DNA from: Microbacterium sp.
GTDB lineage: Bacteria; Actinomycetota; Actinomycetes; Actinomycetales; Microbacteriaceae
DNA: 64,000 nt
Direction of reading: 5' to 3'
NCBI RefSeq assembly: GCF_031180975.1
Contig: NZ_JAPSLI010000007.1
Span: 1-64,000 of the forward strand
Shown: piece by piece, positions 54,430 to 63,351 of the stretch
Layout of the letters: every line of letters begins with the position of its first letter
Position numbering within the stretch: the first letter of the stretch is position 1
Program-made: the position numbers and the translations under genes
The notes under the pieces: model-generated
The model's database searches: none
The model's input: the letters and a program-made list of their open reading frames with translations, nothing else
What the model was told of the DNA's origin: nothing

Positions 54430-55371
54430 CTACGCTTCCGGCTCGCCGGCGATCAGGCCGCGCAGCCAGTCGCGGGCCTCGACGAACACCTCGTCGGCGT
54501 AGCGTTCCGGGTACTGCACGATGCGGCGGTCGGCGCGCGGATACGACCCCAGGAACACCACGCTCGGGCTGAACCGGCGGATGCCGAGGACGGCATCCGC
54601 CATCCGCTCGTCGAGGATGTGCCCGTCGGCGTCCAGCACGAACCGGTATCGGCCGAGCTCGTCACCGATGGGGCGCGACTCGATGAGCGACAGGTTGATG
54701 CCGCGCGTCGAGAATTGCTCCAGCAGCTCCAGCAGGGCGCCGGGGTGATCCTCGGGCAGCTCGACGATCAGCGAGGTCTTGTCGGCGCCGGTCGGCTCCG
54801 GCGGCCGGGTGGTGCGCGTGACGAGCACGAAGCGGGTGACCGCGTTCTCGTTGTCGCCGATGTCCTCTGCCAGCACCGCGAACTCGTGGTGGCGGACGAT
54901 GCCGGGGGCGGCGATCGCCGCCTGCGCGGGCAGGGTGCCGTCGAGGATGCCGAGAGCGGATGCCACATTGCTGGCCGCCGGGACGTGCGAGTGCCGGGGC
55001 AGGTGCCTGCCGAGCCAGCCGTGGCACTGCGCGTACGCGACCGGGTGCGCCGCGATCACGTCGACGTCGTCGAGCGCCGTACCAGGGGCGCCGAGAAGCA
55101 CGAAGTTCACCCGGACCAGGTACTCGCCCACGATCCGCAGACCCGGCTTCGTGGCGAGTGCGTCGAGGGTGGTGGAGACCCCGCCCTCGACGGAGTTCTC
55201 GATCGCGATCATGGCCGCGTGGCTGCGTCCCTCGAGCACGTCGGCGAGCGCCTCGCCGACGTTGTGCACGGGCCGCCAGTCGTGTCCCCTGGCCTCTGGC
55301 ACCTGGTCGAGCGCGGCTTCGGTGAACGTTCCGGCGGGGCCCAGGTAGCTGTAGGTGCGGCGTTCGGTCAC
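54430..55371 (-). CDS. pheA: Prephenate dehydratase
   Basis: This 313-residue enzyme converts prephenate to phenylpyruvate in phenylalanine synthesis. The N-terminal catalytic domain begins YSYLGPAGTFTEAAL and carries the catalytic TRF in AVTRFVLVTR; the C-terminal ACT domain has ESRPIGDELGRYRF, the allosteric phenylalanine site. Length fits stand-alone actinobacterial PheA without a chorismate mutase part. GTG 55371 gives MTERRTYSYLGP. It is divergent from pgm, 130 bp away. Confidence 0.96.
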   Translation of the reverse strand: MTERRTYSYLGPAGTFTEAALDQVPEARGHDWRPVHNVGEALADVLEGRSHAAMIAIENSVEGGVSTTLDALATKPGLRIVGEYLVRVNFVLLGAPGTALDDVDVIAAHPVAYAQCHGWLGRHLPRHSHVPAASNVASALGILDGTLPAQAAIAAPGIVRHHEFAVLAEDIGDNENAVTRFVLVTRTTRPPEPTGADKTSLIVELPEDHPGALLELLEQFSTRGINLSLIESRPIGDELGRYRFVLDADGHILDERMADAVLGIRRFSPSVVFLGSYPRADRRIVQYPERYADEVFVEARDWLRGLIAGEPEA

Positions 55372-55501
55372 GGCGCCAGCCTAGTCGGCCGCGCGGGCAG
55401 CTTCGTCCCGGCCGGATGCCGCACGACTGCGACGCGCGGCGAGGCCGAAACATCCATGCTCCGATGGTGCGCATTCGCCGCGCGCGGGGCAGACTATCCG
55501 C

Positions 55502-57145
55502 ATGACGAGCCGTGCCGGCCTCCCCGCGGAGGAAAAAGACCTCATCGACGTCGACGAGCTGATCGCCGCCTACTACGACCGCCGCCCCGATCCGTCGGTC
55601 GCCGCGCAGCGCGTGGTGTTCGGCACCAGCGGTCACCGCGGCTCCGCGCTGTCGTCCAGCTTCAACGAGGACCACATCCTCGCCACCACACAGGCCATCG
55701 TCGACTACCGCCGCGAGCAAGGCATCACCGGTCCGCTGTTCCTGGGCCGTGACACGCACGCGCTGTCGCTGCCGGCCGAGCGCAGCGCGATCGAGGTGCT
55801 CATCGCGAACGGCGTGGACGTGCGCGTCGACTCGCGCGACTCGTGGGTGCCGACGCCCGCGCTCAGTCACGCCATCCTCGCGTACAACCGCGGCCGTACG
55901 ACATCCGACTCCGACCGGGCCGACGGCATCGTCGTCACCCCCAGCCACAACCCGCCCCGAGATGGCGGATTCAAGTACAACCCGCCGCACGGCGGCCCGG
56001 CCGACACCGACGCCACCGGCTGGATCGCCGCCCGCGCCAACCAGTTGATCGAGGCGGGCCTGGAGGGCGTCAAGCGCACCCGCTACGCCGACCTCGATGC
56101 CGACGCGATCGGCGAGTACGATTTCCGCGACGCCTACGTGCGCGATCTGCCCTCGATCATCGACGTCGAGGCGATCAAGCGTGCCGGCGTCCGCATCGGG
56201 GCCGATCCGCTCGGCGGAGCCTCCGTCGAGTACTGGGCGCTGATCGCCGAGATGCACGGCCTCGACCTCACCGTGGTGAACCCCGAGGTCGACCCGACCT
56301 GGCGGTTCATGACGCTGGACTGGGACGAGAAGATCCGCATGGACCCGTCGTCGCCGAGCGCGATGGCGTCGCTGGTCGCGAAGAAGGCCGATTACGACGT
56401 GCTCACCGGCAACGACGCGGATGCCGACCGGCACGGCATCGTCACGCCGGATGCCGGGCTGATGAACCCCAACCACTACCTGGCGGTCGCGATCGACTAC
56501 CTGTTCTCGCACCGCACCGACTGGCCGCGGGATGCCGCGATCGGTAAGACCCTGGTGTCATCGATGATCATCGACCGGGTCGCCGAGTCGCTCGGCCGCC
56601 GGCTGCTCGAGGTGCCGGTGGGGTTCAAGTGGTTCGTGCCCGGCCTGCTGGACGGGTCGGTGGCGTTCGGCGGCGAGGAGTCGGCCGGTGCGTCGTTCCT
56701 GCGCATGGACGGCTCGCCGTGGTCGACCGACAAGGACGGCATCCTGCTCTGCCTGCTCGCCGCGGAGATCCTCGCGGTGACCGGCAAGACCCCGTCGGAG
56801 CGCTACCGCGAGCTGGAGGAGGCGTTCGGGTCGTCCGCCTACCAGCGCGTGGACGCCGCGGCCAGCCCCGAGCAGAAGGCGGCGTTGTCGAAGCTGGCTC
56901 CGGATGCCGTCAGCGCGACCGAACTGGCCGGCGAGCCCATCACGGCGAAACTGTCGCACGCCCCCGGCAACGGGGCGGCCATCGGCGGCCTGAAGGTGCA
57001 GACCGAACACGCGTGGTTCGCAGCCCGCCCGTCCGGCACGGAGGACGTGTACAAGCTGTACGCAGAGAGCCTCCGCGGCCCCGAGCACCTCGCCCAGGTG
57101 CAGGAGGAGGCGCGGGCCGTCGTATCGGCGGCGCTGGGCGGCTGA
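55502..57145 (+). CDS. pgm: Phosphoglucomutase (alpha-D-glucose type)
   Basis: This 547-residue enzyme interconverts glucose 1- and 6-phosphate. [18 protein letters not shown] is followed by the phospho-serine loop VTPSHNPP, the metal loop [10 protein letters not shown] near residue 303, the sugar-specificity loop [11 protein letters not shown] and the phosphate-binding [14 protein letters not shown]. These are the four catalytic segments of the alpha-phosphohexomutase family, and length matches E. coli Pgm. ATG 55502 gives [14 protein letters not shown]. It is a single gene, divergent from pheA. Confidence 0.97.
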   Translation: MTSRAGLPAEEKDLIDVDELIAAYYDRRPDPSVAAQRVVFGTSGHRGSALSSSFNEDHILATTQAIVDYRREQGITGPLFLGRDTHALSLPAERSAIEVLIANGVDVRVDSRDSWVPTPALSHAILAYNRGRTTSDSDRADGIVVTPSHNPPRDGGFKYNPPHGGPADTDATGWIAARANQLIEAGLEGVKRTRYADLDADAIGEYDFRDAYVRDLPSIIDVEAIKRAGVRIGADPLGGASVEYWALIAEMHGLDLTVVNPEVDPTWRFMTLDWDEKIRMDPSSPSAMASLVAKKADYDVLTGNDADADRHGIVTPDAGLMNPNHYLAVAIDYLFSHRTDWPRDAAIGKTLVSSMIIDRVAESLGRRLLEVPVGFKWFVPGLLDGSVAFGGEESAGASFLRMDGSPWSTDKDGILLCLLAAEILAVTGKTPSERYRELEEAFGSSAYQRVDAAASPEQKAALSKLAPDAVSATELAGEPITAKLSHAPGNGAAIGGLKVQTEHAWFAARPSGTEDVYKLYAESLRGPEHLAQVQEEARAVVSAALGG

Positions 57146-57163
57146 GCCGCACGGCCCGACCCT

Positions 57164-57249
57164 TCACACTTCGGGGGTCGGATTCACAGCTGACGGACGA
57201 TTCCGGTGAGAACGTCCGACAGGTGTCATCTCGACCCCCGAAGTGTCAC
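57164..57249. repeat. 86-bp long imperfect palindrome
   Basis: ACACTTCGGGGGTCG (57166-57180) and CGACCCCCGAAGTGT (57232-57246) are perfect 15-bp arms. Inside them ACAGCTGACGGACG and CGTCCGACAGGTGT pair at 12 of 14 bases. The whole element can fold into one long stem and lies between pgm and the 3' end of the ABC ATPase gene. It differs in sequence from the other repeat families of the window. Confidence 0.85.
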
Positions 57250-57307
57250 GTACGACGCGGAACGCCGCGAGGCGCGAAGCAGTGCGCGGGGCGGCTGAGG
57301 CGCGCTG

Positions 57308-58093
57308 TCAGTCGCCGCCCGGCGACCCCAGCAGTTCACGCACGCGGCTGGAGATCCGGTGGAACTCCGGCGTCTCCAGCACCGCCGCGTAGTCGCGCTC
57401 GGCGGGCAGATCGACCCGGTGCTCCTCGAGGATGCGGCCGGGCCGTGGGCTCATCACGATGACGCGGCTGCCCAGGTACACGGCCTCGGCGACCGAGTGC
57501 GTGACCAGCAGCACCGTCGTGCCGGTGCGCGCCCAGATCCGGTTCAGCTCGACGTTCATCTTCTCGCGCGTGAGCGCGTCGAGGGCTCCGAACGGCTCGT
57601 CCATCAGCAGCACCCGCGGCTCGTGCAGCAGCGCGCGGCACAGTGACACGCGCTGCTGCATGCCGCCGGACAGCTCGTGCGGCAGGGCCTTCTCGAAGCC
57701 GGTCAGGCCGGTCATCTCGATGAGTTCGTCCGCCCTGCGCTGCGCCTGCTTCATGTCCAGACCGCGCATCTCGGCCTGCAGCAGGATGTTCCCGCGCACA
57801 CTGCGCCACTCCAGCAGCGCCGCACGCTGGAACACGTAGCCGATGTCCTGCCGGGGGCCGGTGACGTCCTCGCCGTTCAGGCGGATCCGTCCCCCGCTGG
57901 GAAGGGTGAGCCCGGCGACCGCCTTCAGCAGCGTCGACTTGCCGCAGCCCGACGGACCGGCGATCGTGATGAACTCGCCCTGCTGCACGTCGAGGTCGAC
58001 GCCCTCGAGCGCGGTCACACGGCCGCGCTTGGAAGCGAAGGTGATCGAGACGTCGGCGATCTCGAGGGCCGCCGTCGTGGTCTGCGTCGTCAT
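57308..58093 (-). CDS. NMT1-type ABC transporter ATPase (TauB/SsuB-like)
   Basis: This 261-residue ATPase has Walker A GPSGCGKSTLLKAVAGL, a signature HELSGGMQQRVSLCRAL and Walker B LLMDEPFGALDALTR, features of the nitrate/taurine/sulfonate branch. ATG 58093 follows AGGAGG 9 bases upstream; the longer upstream frame is discarded. Gene order is permease (60059), binding lipoprotein (59180), then this ATPase, all in one direction. Confidence 0.94.
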   Translation of the reverse strand: MTTQTTTAALEIADVSITFASKRGRVTALEGVDLDVQQGEFITIAGPSGCGKSTLLKAVAGLTLPSGGRIRLNGEDVTGPRQDIGYVFQRAALLEWRSVRGNILLQAEMRGLDMKQAQRRADELIEMTGLTGFEKALPHELSGGMQQRVSLCRALLHEPRVLLMDEPFGALDALTREKMNVELNRIWARTGTTVLLVTHSVAEAVYLGSRVIVMSPRPGRILEEHRVDLPAERDYAAVLETPEFHRISSRVRELLGSPGGD

Positions 58094-58139
58094 GTGCGTG
58101 GCCTCCTGTTGCTGCTGCACCGGCATCCGCTCTTTCCCG

Positions 58140-59180
58140 TCACTCGCCGGGTGCGAACGAGGCGTCGAAGTACGTGTCGATGTCGCCGTCACCGGAGATC
58201 AGGCCCGCTTCGGCGAGCACCTCGAGCGTGGCCTGCCAGTCCTCCTCGGCGTTGGTGCCCGGCGCCTCCCCCTCTGTGGCGGGGGTGCTGAGGAGCTTGA
58301 CCGTCTCCTGCCACTGGTTCAGCAGCACGTCCTTGGCCGGCATCTGCGGGTCCTTGCCCTCCATCGACGCGACCGCGGCCTCGGGGTCCTCCTGGGCGGC
58401 GGCGAACGCCTCCGACGTGGCGGCGACGAGTTCCTTCACCAGCTCGGCGTCGTCCTTGATGGTGTCGTTGTGTGCGATCAGCCCGTTGCTGAAGAAGTTC
58501 AGACCGGCATCCGAATAGCGCAGGTAGCTGACGTCCTTGCCGCTCTTCGCGGCGATGTTCGGGCCCTGGTCGTGGGCGAAGCCGATCAGGCCGTCCACCT
58601 GGTCCGACAGCATGGCGGCGACCTTGCCCGCGGCGTCGAGGTTCTGCTGCTTGACGTCGGACTCCTCCAGTCCGACCGCCTCAAGGTACATCGGGAACGT
58701 GGTGGTCGGCGCGTCACCGGCGGACACCGCGATGGTCTTGCCCTTGAGGTCCTTGGGGTCCTCGATGCCGGAGTCCGAGAACACCTGCACCGCCGACGGC
58801 GTGGTCTGCAGGAAGACGCCGACGCTCTTGATGGCGACGCCCTTGTCGATGTTCGCCAGCACGGCGGGGGTGTCGGCCCAGCCGAAGTCGACCTGCTTCT
58901 GCCCCACGGCCTGCGCGGTCTTGGTCGAGCCCTGACCGGCCTTGATCGTCAGGTTGATGCCGTGCTCCTCGAAGATCCCCTGCTCGACGCCGTAGTAGAA
59001 CGGGGCGTGCTCGCCGTACGGGTACCAGTTGAGCATGAGCGTCACGTCGGTGAGCTCACCGGAACCTCCACCTGAGCCGCCCGCCTCTCCGCCCGGGGAC
59101 GAGCCGCCACAGCCGACGAGGGCGAGGGCGGAGGCGGTGACGACGGCGATGGTGCCGAGGACGGATGCTGACTTCTTCAT
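58140..59180 (-). CDS. NMT1/THI5-like ABC substrate-binding lipoprotein
   Basis: This 346-residue lipoprotein has lipobox ALALVGC with acylated Cys24, followed by a Gly/Ser-rich linker. The binding domain has the NMT1 hallmark MLNWYPYGEHAPFYYGVEQG and GQGSTKTAQAVGQKQVDFGW. Such proteins bind pyrimidine precursors of thiamine, riboflavin-like or related nitrogen ring compounds. Start ATG 59180 gives MKKSASVLGT. It is read together with the permease and ATPase of this cluster. Confidence 0.93.
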   Translation of the reverse strand: MKKSASVLGTIAVVTASALALVGCGGSSPGGEAGGSGGGSGELTDVTLMLNWYPYGEHAPFYYGVEQGIFEEHGINLTIKAGQGSTKTAQAVGQKQVDFGWADTPAVLANIDKGVAIKSVGVFLQTTPSAVQVFSDSGIEDPKDLKGKTIAVSAGDAPTTTFPMYLEAVGLEESDVKQQNLDAAGKVAAMLSDQVDGLIGFAHDQGPNIAAKSGKDVSYLRYSDAGLNFFSNGLIAHNDTIKDDAELVKELVAATSEAFAAAQEDPEAAVASMEGKDPQMPAKDVLLNQWQETVKLLSTPATEGEAPGTNAEEDWQATLEVLAEAGLISGDGDIDTYFDASFAPGE

Positions 59181-59207
59181 CAGTTCTCCCAGTGTGTTCG
59201 GTACGCG

Positions 59208-60059
59208 TCAGAGACGCACTGTGGCGGCGGCGACGTCGCGCTTGGACGCGTGCCAGGGGATCAGAAATCGTTCCGCGATCTGGATGATCGCGAACAGGAG
59301 CACACCCATCAGCGACATGATGATGAGCGCCGCGAAGAGCATGGCGGTGTCGAGGTTGCCGTTGGCCTGCAGGATCACGTAGCCCAGGCCCTCGTTCGCG
59401 CCGACGAACTCGCCGACGACGGCGCCGGTGACCGCGAGGGTGGCGGCGACCTTCAGGCCGGAGAGCAGCTCCGGCAGCGCCGCGGGCAGGCGCACCTTCA
59501 GGAACGTCTTGAAGCGGCCGGCGCCCATCGTGGAGGTGAGCTGCAGGATCTCCGGGTCGACCGACCGCAAGCCCGCGAGGCCTGAGATCACGACCGGGAA
59601 GAAGGCCATCAGCACCGCGACCAGGATCTTCGGCGAGGTGCCGAAGCCGAGCCAGACGATGAACAGCGGGGCGATCGCAATCTTCGGGATCACCTGCGCG
59701 AAAAGGATGACCGGATACAGCGTCTGCTCCAGGCCGCGCGAGTACACCATGATCACCGCGACGAAGAGGCCGACGACCACGGCGATGACGAATCCGACGA
59801 TCGTCTCGTAGGTGGTCACCCAGGTGTGCTGGGCGAGGTACGCCGCGTTGTTCGCGAACGCCGCCCAGGTGTCGCCCGGCGACGGGATGATGTACGGCTG
59901 CACCCACTTGAGGGCGGTCACCACCCACCACACGATCACGAGGGCGATCACGAAGACGACCGGATGCCAGTTGCGCGCCCACCAGCGACCCAGGGCGTTC
60001 TGCTCCGCGCCGCGGTTCTGCGCGACCGCGAGCGTCATGGTGGCGTTCGGTGCGGACAT
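59208..60059 (-). CDS. NMT1-type ABC transporter permease
   Basis: This 283-residue permease has about six membrane segments and the TauC/SsuC-type loops IPSPGDTWAAFA, FGTSPKILVAVLMAFFPV and KVRLPAALPELLSGLKVA. ATG 60059 is selected by AAGGAGCCTG just upstream and gives MSAPNATMTLAVAQ. It is the first gene of the three-gene transporter; an inverted repeat at 60095-60112 lies in front of it. Confidence 0.93.
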   Translation of the reverse strand: MSAPNATMTLAVAQNRGAEQNALGRWWARNWHPVVFVIALVIVWWVVTALKWVQPYIIPSPGDTWAAFANNAAYLAQHTWVTTYETIVGFVIAVVVGLFVAVIMVYSRGLEQTLYPVILFAQVIPKIAIAPLFIVWLGFGTSPKILVAVLMAFFPVVISGLAGLRSVDPEILQLTSTMGAGRFKTFLKVRLPAALPELLSGLKVAATLAVTGAVVGEFVGANEGLGYVILQANGNLDTAMLFAALIIMSLMGVLLFAIIQIAERFLIPWHASKRDVAAATVRL

Positions 60060-60094
60060 CAGGCTCCTTGACATCTTCGTCGTGGCATCGATTT

Positions 60095-60112
60095 CGGGAA
60101 AGCGTATTCCCG
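60095..60112. promoter_or_regulatory. Inverted repeat upstream of the NMT1 transporter
   Basis: CGGGAA-AGCGTA-TTCCCG has perfect 6-bp arms and lies 36 bp before the permease start, inside the otherwise gene-free space between glycerate kinase and the transporter. It is a candidate operator; no regulator is assigned. Confidence 0.4.
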
Positions 60113-60214
60113 TCGGTACAGCGAGTGTATGTCGCGCGTCGCGAGGTGTCAATTCGCGGACACGGCGACGGGCGGCCGAGCCACCGGAGGCGGCTTCACG
60201 CGTCGCGCGGGTGT

Positions 60215-61318
60215 TCAGCGGCCGCGGGCGAGCAGCTCGCCGGCGGCGCGCAGCCACCGACCCGGGTCCGTGAGGGACGCCTCGGCCGAACCAGCCAAGT
60301 CGGTGAGCGAGGCGGATGCCGCGAACAGCGACGTGTCCGCATCGGGCGCGATGCGCCCCGCGACGAGCAGCGCACGCGCCCCGGCGTTCCCGGCAAGGCC
60401 TGCGACGAACGAGGGGACCTTGCCGTCGCCGGACTGCCCGTCGTACGACCCCTCCCCGGTGATGACGATGTCCGCCTCCGCGACGGCGCCCGGCAGGTGG
60501 ATGAGCCGGGCGACCTCGCCCGCGCCGGGGAGCAGCCGTGCTCCCCATGCGAGCAGCGCTCCCCCGACGCCCCCGGCGGCACCGGCGCCCGGCGTCGCCG
60601 CGTCGAGGCCGAGCAGGGCGGCGAGGCGTTCGAGGGCGGCGTCCACCGTGGCCCGGTCCTGGCCGTCGACGAGCCCCTTCTGCGGACCGAACACCGCGGC
60701 GGCGCCGCGGGGGCCGGTGAGGGGGTTGGTCACGTCGGTGAGCACGAGGGTCTCCGGCGCGCGGCGCACCGCCGACAGGTCGATCGAGTGGATCCGGCCG
60801 AGCCCCCGCGCTCCGCGCGGCACCTGCTCGCCGTTCTCGTCCAGGAACCGTGCGCCCAGCGCGCGCAGCATCCCGGTGCCGCCGTCCGTCGAGGCGCTGG
60901 AGCCGATCCCCAGCACCAGCCGCGACACGCCATGATCCATGGCCGCCGCGATGGCCTGGCCGAACCCGGTGGAGTCCGCGTCGAACGGACGCAGATCGTG
61001 CAGCAGCTCGATCCCCGAGGTGGAGGCGAGGTCGACCACCGCGGTGCCGTACGGCGCCTCATCGGATGCCGGAAGCAGCAGCCAGTCGGCATCCACGGCG
61101 TTGCCCGCCGGGCCCTCGACGCGCACCGGCATCCGCCTCGCACCTGGTACCGCCGCCTCGAACGCGGCGACCGTCCCCTCGCCGCCGTCCGCCATCGGGC
61201 GCAGCACGAGGTCGGCGGCGAGGTCGACCGCGGCCCAGCCGTCGGCGATGGCCTGCGCTGCGGCGGCAGCGCCGATCGAGCCCTTGAAGCTGTCGGGGGC
61301 GATGACGACCCGGGTCAT
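60215..61318 (-). CDS. Glycerate kinase
   Basis: This 367-residue type-1 glycerate kinase has the family opening VVIAPDSFKGSIGAAAAAQA, a middle GIGSSASTDGGTGMLRALG and later TGEGSYDGQSGDGKVP. It phosphorylates glycerate with ATP. ATG 61318 follows the strong AAGGAGG, and the LacI stop overlaps its start by 4 bp (ATGA). It probably finishes a pathway served by the two sugar isomerases upstream. Confidence 0.93.
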   Translation of the reverse strand: MTRVVIAPDSFKGSIGAAAAAQAIADGWAAVDLAADLVLRPMADGGEGTVAAFEAAVPGARRMPVRVEGPAGNAVDADWLLLPASDEAPYGTAVVDLASTSGIELLHDLRPFDADSTGFGQAIAAAMDHGVSRLVLGIGSSASTDGGTGMLRALGARFLDENGEQVPRGARGLGRIHSIDLSAVRRAPETLVLTDVTNPLTGPRGAAAVFGPQKGLVDGQDRATVDAALERLAALLGLDAATPGAGAAGGVGGALLAWGARLLPGAGEVARLIHLPGAVAEADIVITGEGSYDGQSGDGKVPSFVAGLAGNAGARALLVAGRIAPDADTSLFAASASLTDLAGSAEASLTDPGRWLRAAGELLARGR

Positions 61319-62346
61319 GGCGCCTCCTTCCGTGGGGGCGTGCTGGCGCGCACCAGCACTTCGAGGGGGGCCTCGGATTGCGTCCACTCCCCGTCGACGG
61401 CGGCACGGAACGCCTGGTATCCGAGGTCGCTGAGCGGCACCCGCACCGTGGTGAGCTGCGGCGTGACGTCACGACTCACCGGCACGTCGTCGAACCCGCA
61501 CACCGCGATGTCCTCCCCGACGGTGCGCCCGCCGTCACGGATCGCGGTCATGGCGCCGATCGCGACGACATCCGACAGCGCGAACACGAGAGTGCCGGGC
61601 TCAACTCCTTCGGCGAGCGCGGCGGCCATCATCTCGGCGCCGGACTCGTGCTCGAAGCCGCCGCGGTGGATGCGCAGGATCTCGCCCCCACCGGCCTGGA
61701 ACCCGGCGGAGAAGCCGCCGAGGCGGTCGTCGGAGGTCCGCACGCCCTCGGCGGCGCCCAGCCCGATCGCGCGGCGGTAGCCGAGGGAGGCCATCTCGCG
61801 GCCGAGCTGCTCGGCGCCGTCGCGGTTCCCGATCGTGACGCTCCGTTCGCCGCCGGGGCCGAACGTGACCGTCCGGGCGCCGAGCGCGCGGAAACCGGCC
61901 AGCTCGGAGACGGTCGCGGCCTCACTGTCGCCGGTGCGCGACGCCGCCAGGATCACGCCGCGCGGACGCTGTCCGCGCAGGGCGCGCAGGATCCGCGCCT
62001 CGCGCGTGAGATCGCGTTCGGTGATCGCGATGGTGACGATCAGCCCGTGCTCGTCAGCGCCGCGTGCCACGCCGGAGGCGATCAGCCCGAAGTACGGGTC
62101 GGCGATGTCGGCGACGAGCAGAGCGATCACGGCCGAGGTGCCGCGCGCGGTGGCCTGGGCGGACAGGTTGGCGGTGTACCCCAGCTCGGACGCGGCGCGC
62201 TCGACGCGTTCGCGGAACGACTCGGCGACCTTGCGCTCCGAGCCGTTCAGCACCCGCGAGGCGGTGGCCAGCGAGACTCCGGCGGTGCGCGCGACGTCGT
62301 GCAGCGTCGGCGACGACGGGCGTAGGCGGCGCGGGTCAGCAGTCAT
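61315..62346 (-). CDS. LacI-family transcriptional regulator
   Basis: This 343-residue protein has an N-terminal helix-turn-helix (LHDVARTAGVSLATASRVLNG, about residues 15-35) with a hinge helix and a C-terminal periplasmic-binding-like domain ending in VPLSDLGYQAF. LacI regulators sense sugars or sugar acids. ATG 62346 gives MTADPRRLRPSSPTLHDVA. It overlaps glycerate kinase by 4 bp and is the likely controller of the glycerate/isomerase genes. Confidence 0.95.
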   Translation of the reverse strand: MTADPRRLRPSSPTLHDVARTAGVSLATASRVLNGSERKVAESFRERVERAASELGYTANLSAQATARGTSAVIALLVADIADPYFGLIASGVARGADEHGLIVTIAITERDLTREARILRALRGQRPRGVILAASRTGDSEAATVSELAGFRALGARTVTFGPGGERSVTIGNRDGAEQLGREMASLGYRRAIGLGAAEGVRTSDDRLGGFSAGFQAGGGEILRIHRGGFEHESGAEMMAAALAEGVEPGTLVFALSDVVAIGAMTAIRDGGRTVGEDIAVCGFDDVPVSRDVTPQLTTVRVPLSDLGYQAFRAAVDGEWTQSEAPLEVLVRASTPPRKEAP

Positions 62347-62393
62347 GACCCGAGCATATCCAGCGGGGGGGCGGGTGGAAGTGAGGCGTTCAG

Positions 62394-62442
62394 GTCGCGA
62401 AGAACGCCGCTCCGCGGCATCCGAAGCGGCGTTCTCCGCGAC
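62394..62442 (-). terminator. Hairpin behind the sugar isomerase gene
   Basis: GTCGCGAAGAACGCCGCT (62394-62411) and AGCGGCGTTCTCCGCGAC (62425-62442) pair over 17 of 18 bases. It lies 12 bp after the isomerase stop at 62455 on the minus strand, before the LacI gene. Confidence 0.8.
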
Positions 62443-62454
62443 CCGGGCACCCGT

Positions 62455-63219
62455 TCACGCATCGGTCGCGAGCCAGCCCCGCAGCGTCGCCGCCTCGGCG
62501 GCGAGCAGCGCGGGATCGTCTTCTGGCACGAACTCCAGCAGCGCGTCGCGCGGCGGATGCGGAGCGGATGCCGCCGCGGCGAGCGCACGGCGCCACAGCG
62601 CGGCCCGCTCATGCAGACGCAGCCGCTCGCCGCGCGGCCACCACGAGAACACGTGCACCGCGCTGACGTGCGCGGCGATCGCGTCGTACTCGGCGAGGGC
62701 GACGTCGTCCGCGGCGCCCACTGTCGGCTGCCAATACGCCGACAGGGCGGGCGAGCCGACCTCGTCGAGCAGCCGCAGCGTGCTGGGCGGTGTGTCGGCC
62801 AGCGTGCCGCCGTGGTATTCGAGAGCGAGCCCGATCCCCCGCGCGGATGCCGCGGCGCAGGCGTCCCGGAGCCGCGCGGCCGTGTCCGCCCAGTCCGCGT
62901 CCGACGCCTCGGTGGAGCCGACCGTCCCCGCCCACACCCGCACCCGGTCCGCGCCGAGCGCCTCGGCACTGTCGAGCACGGGGGTGATGTCCTCCCCCGT
63001 GCTCGCCCGGAAGTACGAGCCGTACGAGCACACCGCGAGTCCGGCATCCGTCGTCGCCGCGGCGACCACCGCGGCGCGCTCGGGGTCACCGGGCGGCACG
63101 TGCAGGTCGCCGCCCCACTCGATCACCTCGAGTCCCGCCTCGGCGGCCACTGCGACGACCTCCTCGGCCGCGAGTTGCCGGAACGTCACCGAGCACAGTC
63201 CGGGCCGGATCTTGGTCAT
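62455..63219 (-). CDS. Sugar phosphate isomerase/epimerase (xylose isomerase-like TIM)
   Basis: This 254-residue AP-endonuclease-2-type barrel has EVIEWGGDLHVP, GLALEYHGG with a metal glutamate, YWQPTVG in the middle and HVFSWWPRG in the C-terminal part. Members isomerise ketoses, hydroxypyruvate or inosose. The substrate is not determined, but glycerate kinase nearby suggests three-carbon acids or sugars leading to them. ATG 63219 gives MTKIRPGLCSVTF. A similar second isomerase follows beyond 63352. Confidence 0.88.
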   Translation of the reverse strand: MTKIRPGLCSVTFRQLAAEEVVAVAAEAGLEVIEWGGDLHVPPGDPERAAVVAAATTDAGLAVCSYGSYFRASTGEDITPVLDSAEALGADRVRVWAGTVGSTEASDADWADTAARLRDACAAASARGIGLALEYHGGTLADTPPSTLRLLDEVGSPALSAYWQPTVGAADDVALAEYDAIAAHVSAVHVFSWWPRGERLRLHERAALWRRALAAAASAPHPPRDALLEFVPEDDPALLAAEAATLRGWLATDA

Positions 63220-63254
63220 GATTTCATCCTGTCTCAAGTCGCGTTCAGGAAGGG

Positions 63255-63293
63255 GCGTTTCGTCTCGGTCGCAGGCTCCCTCGCTCAACGACC
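63255..63293. repeat. Inverted copy of the GTTGAGCGAGGGAGC repeat
   Basis: GCGTTTCGTCTCGGTCGCAG followed by GCTCCCTCGCTCAACGACC is the reverse complement of the family at 14908-15036. It fills part of the gap between the two isomerase genes. Confidence 0.85.
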
Positions 63294-63351
63294 GAGAGTC
63301 GAGCGCCCGCGGGCGTCCTCCCTCAACGGACCGGGAGGTGGGCGACCGGGG

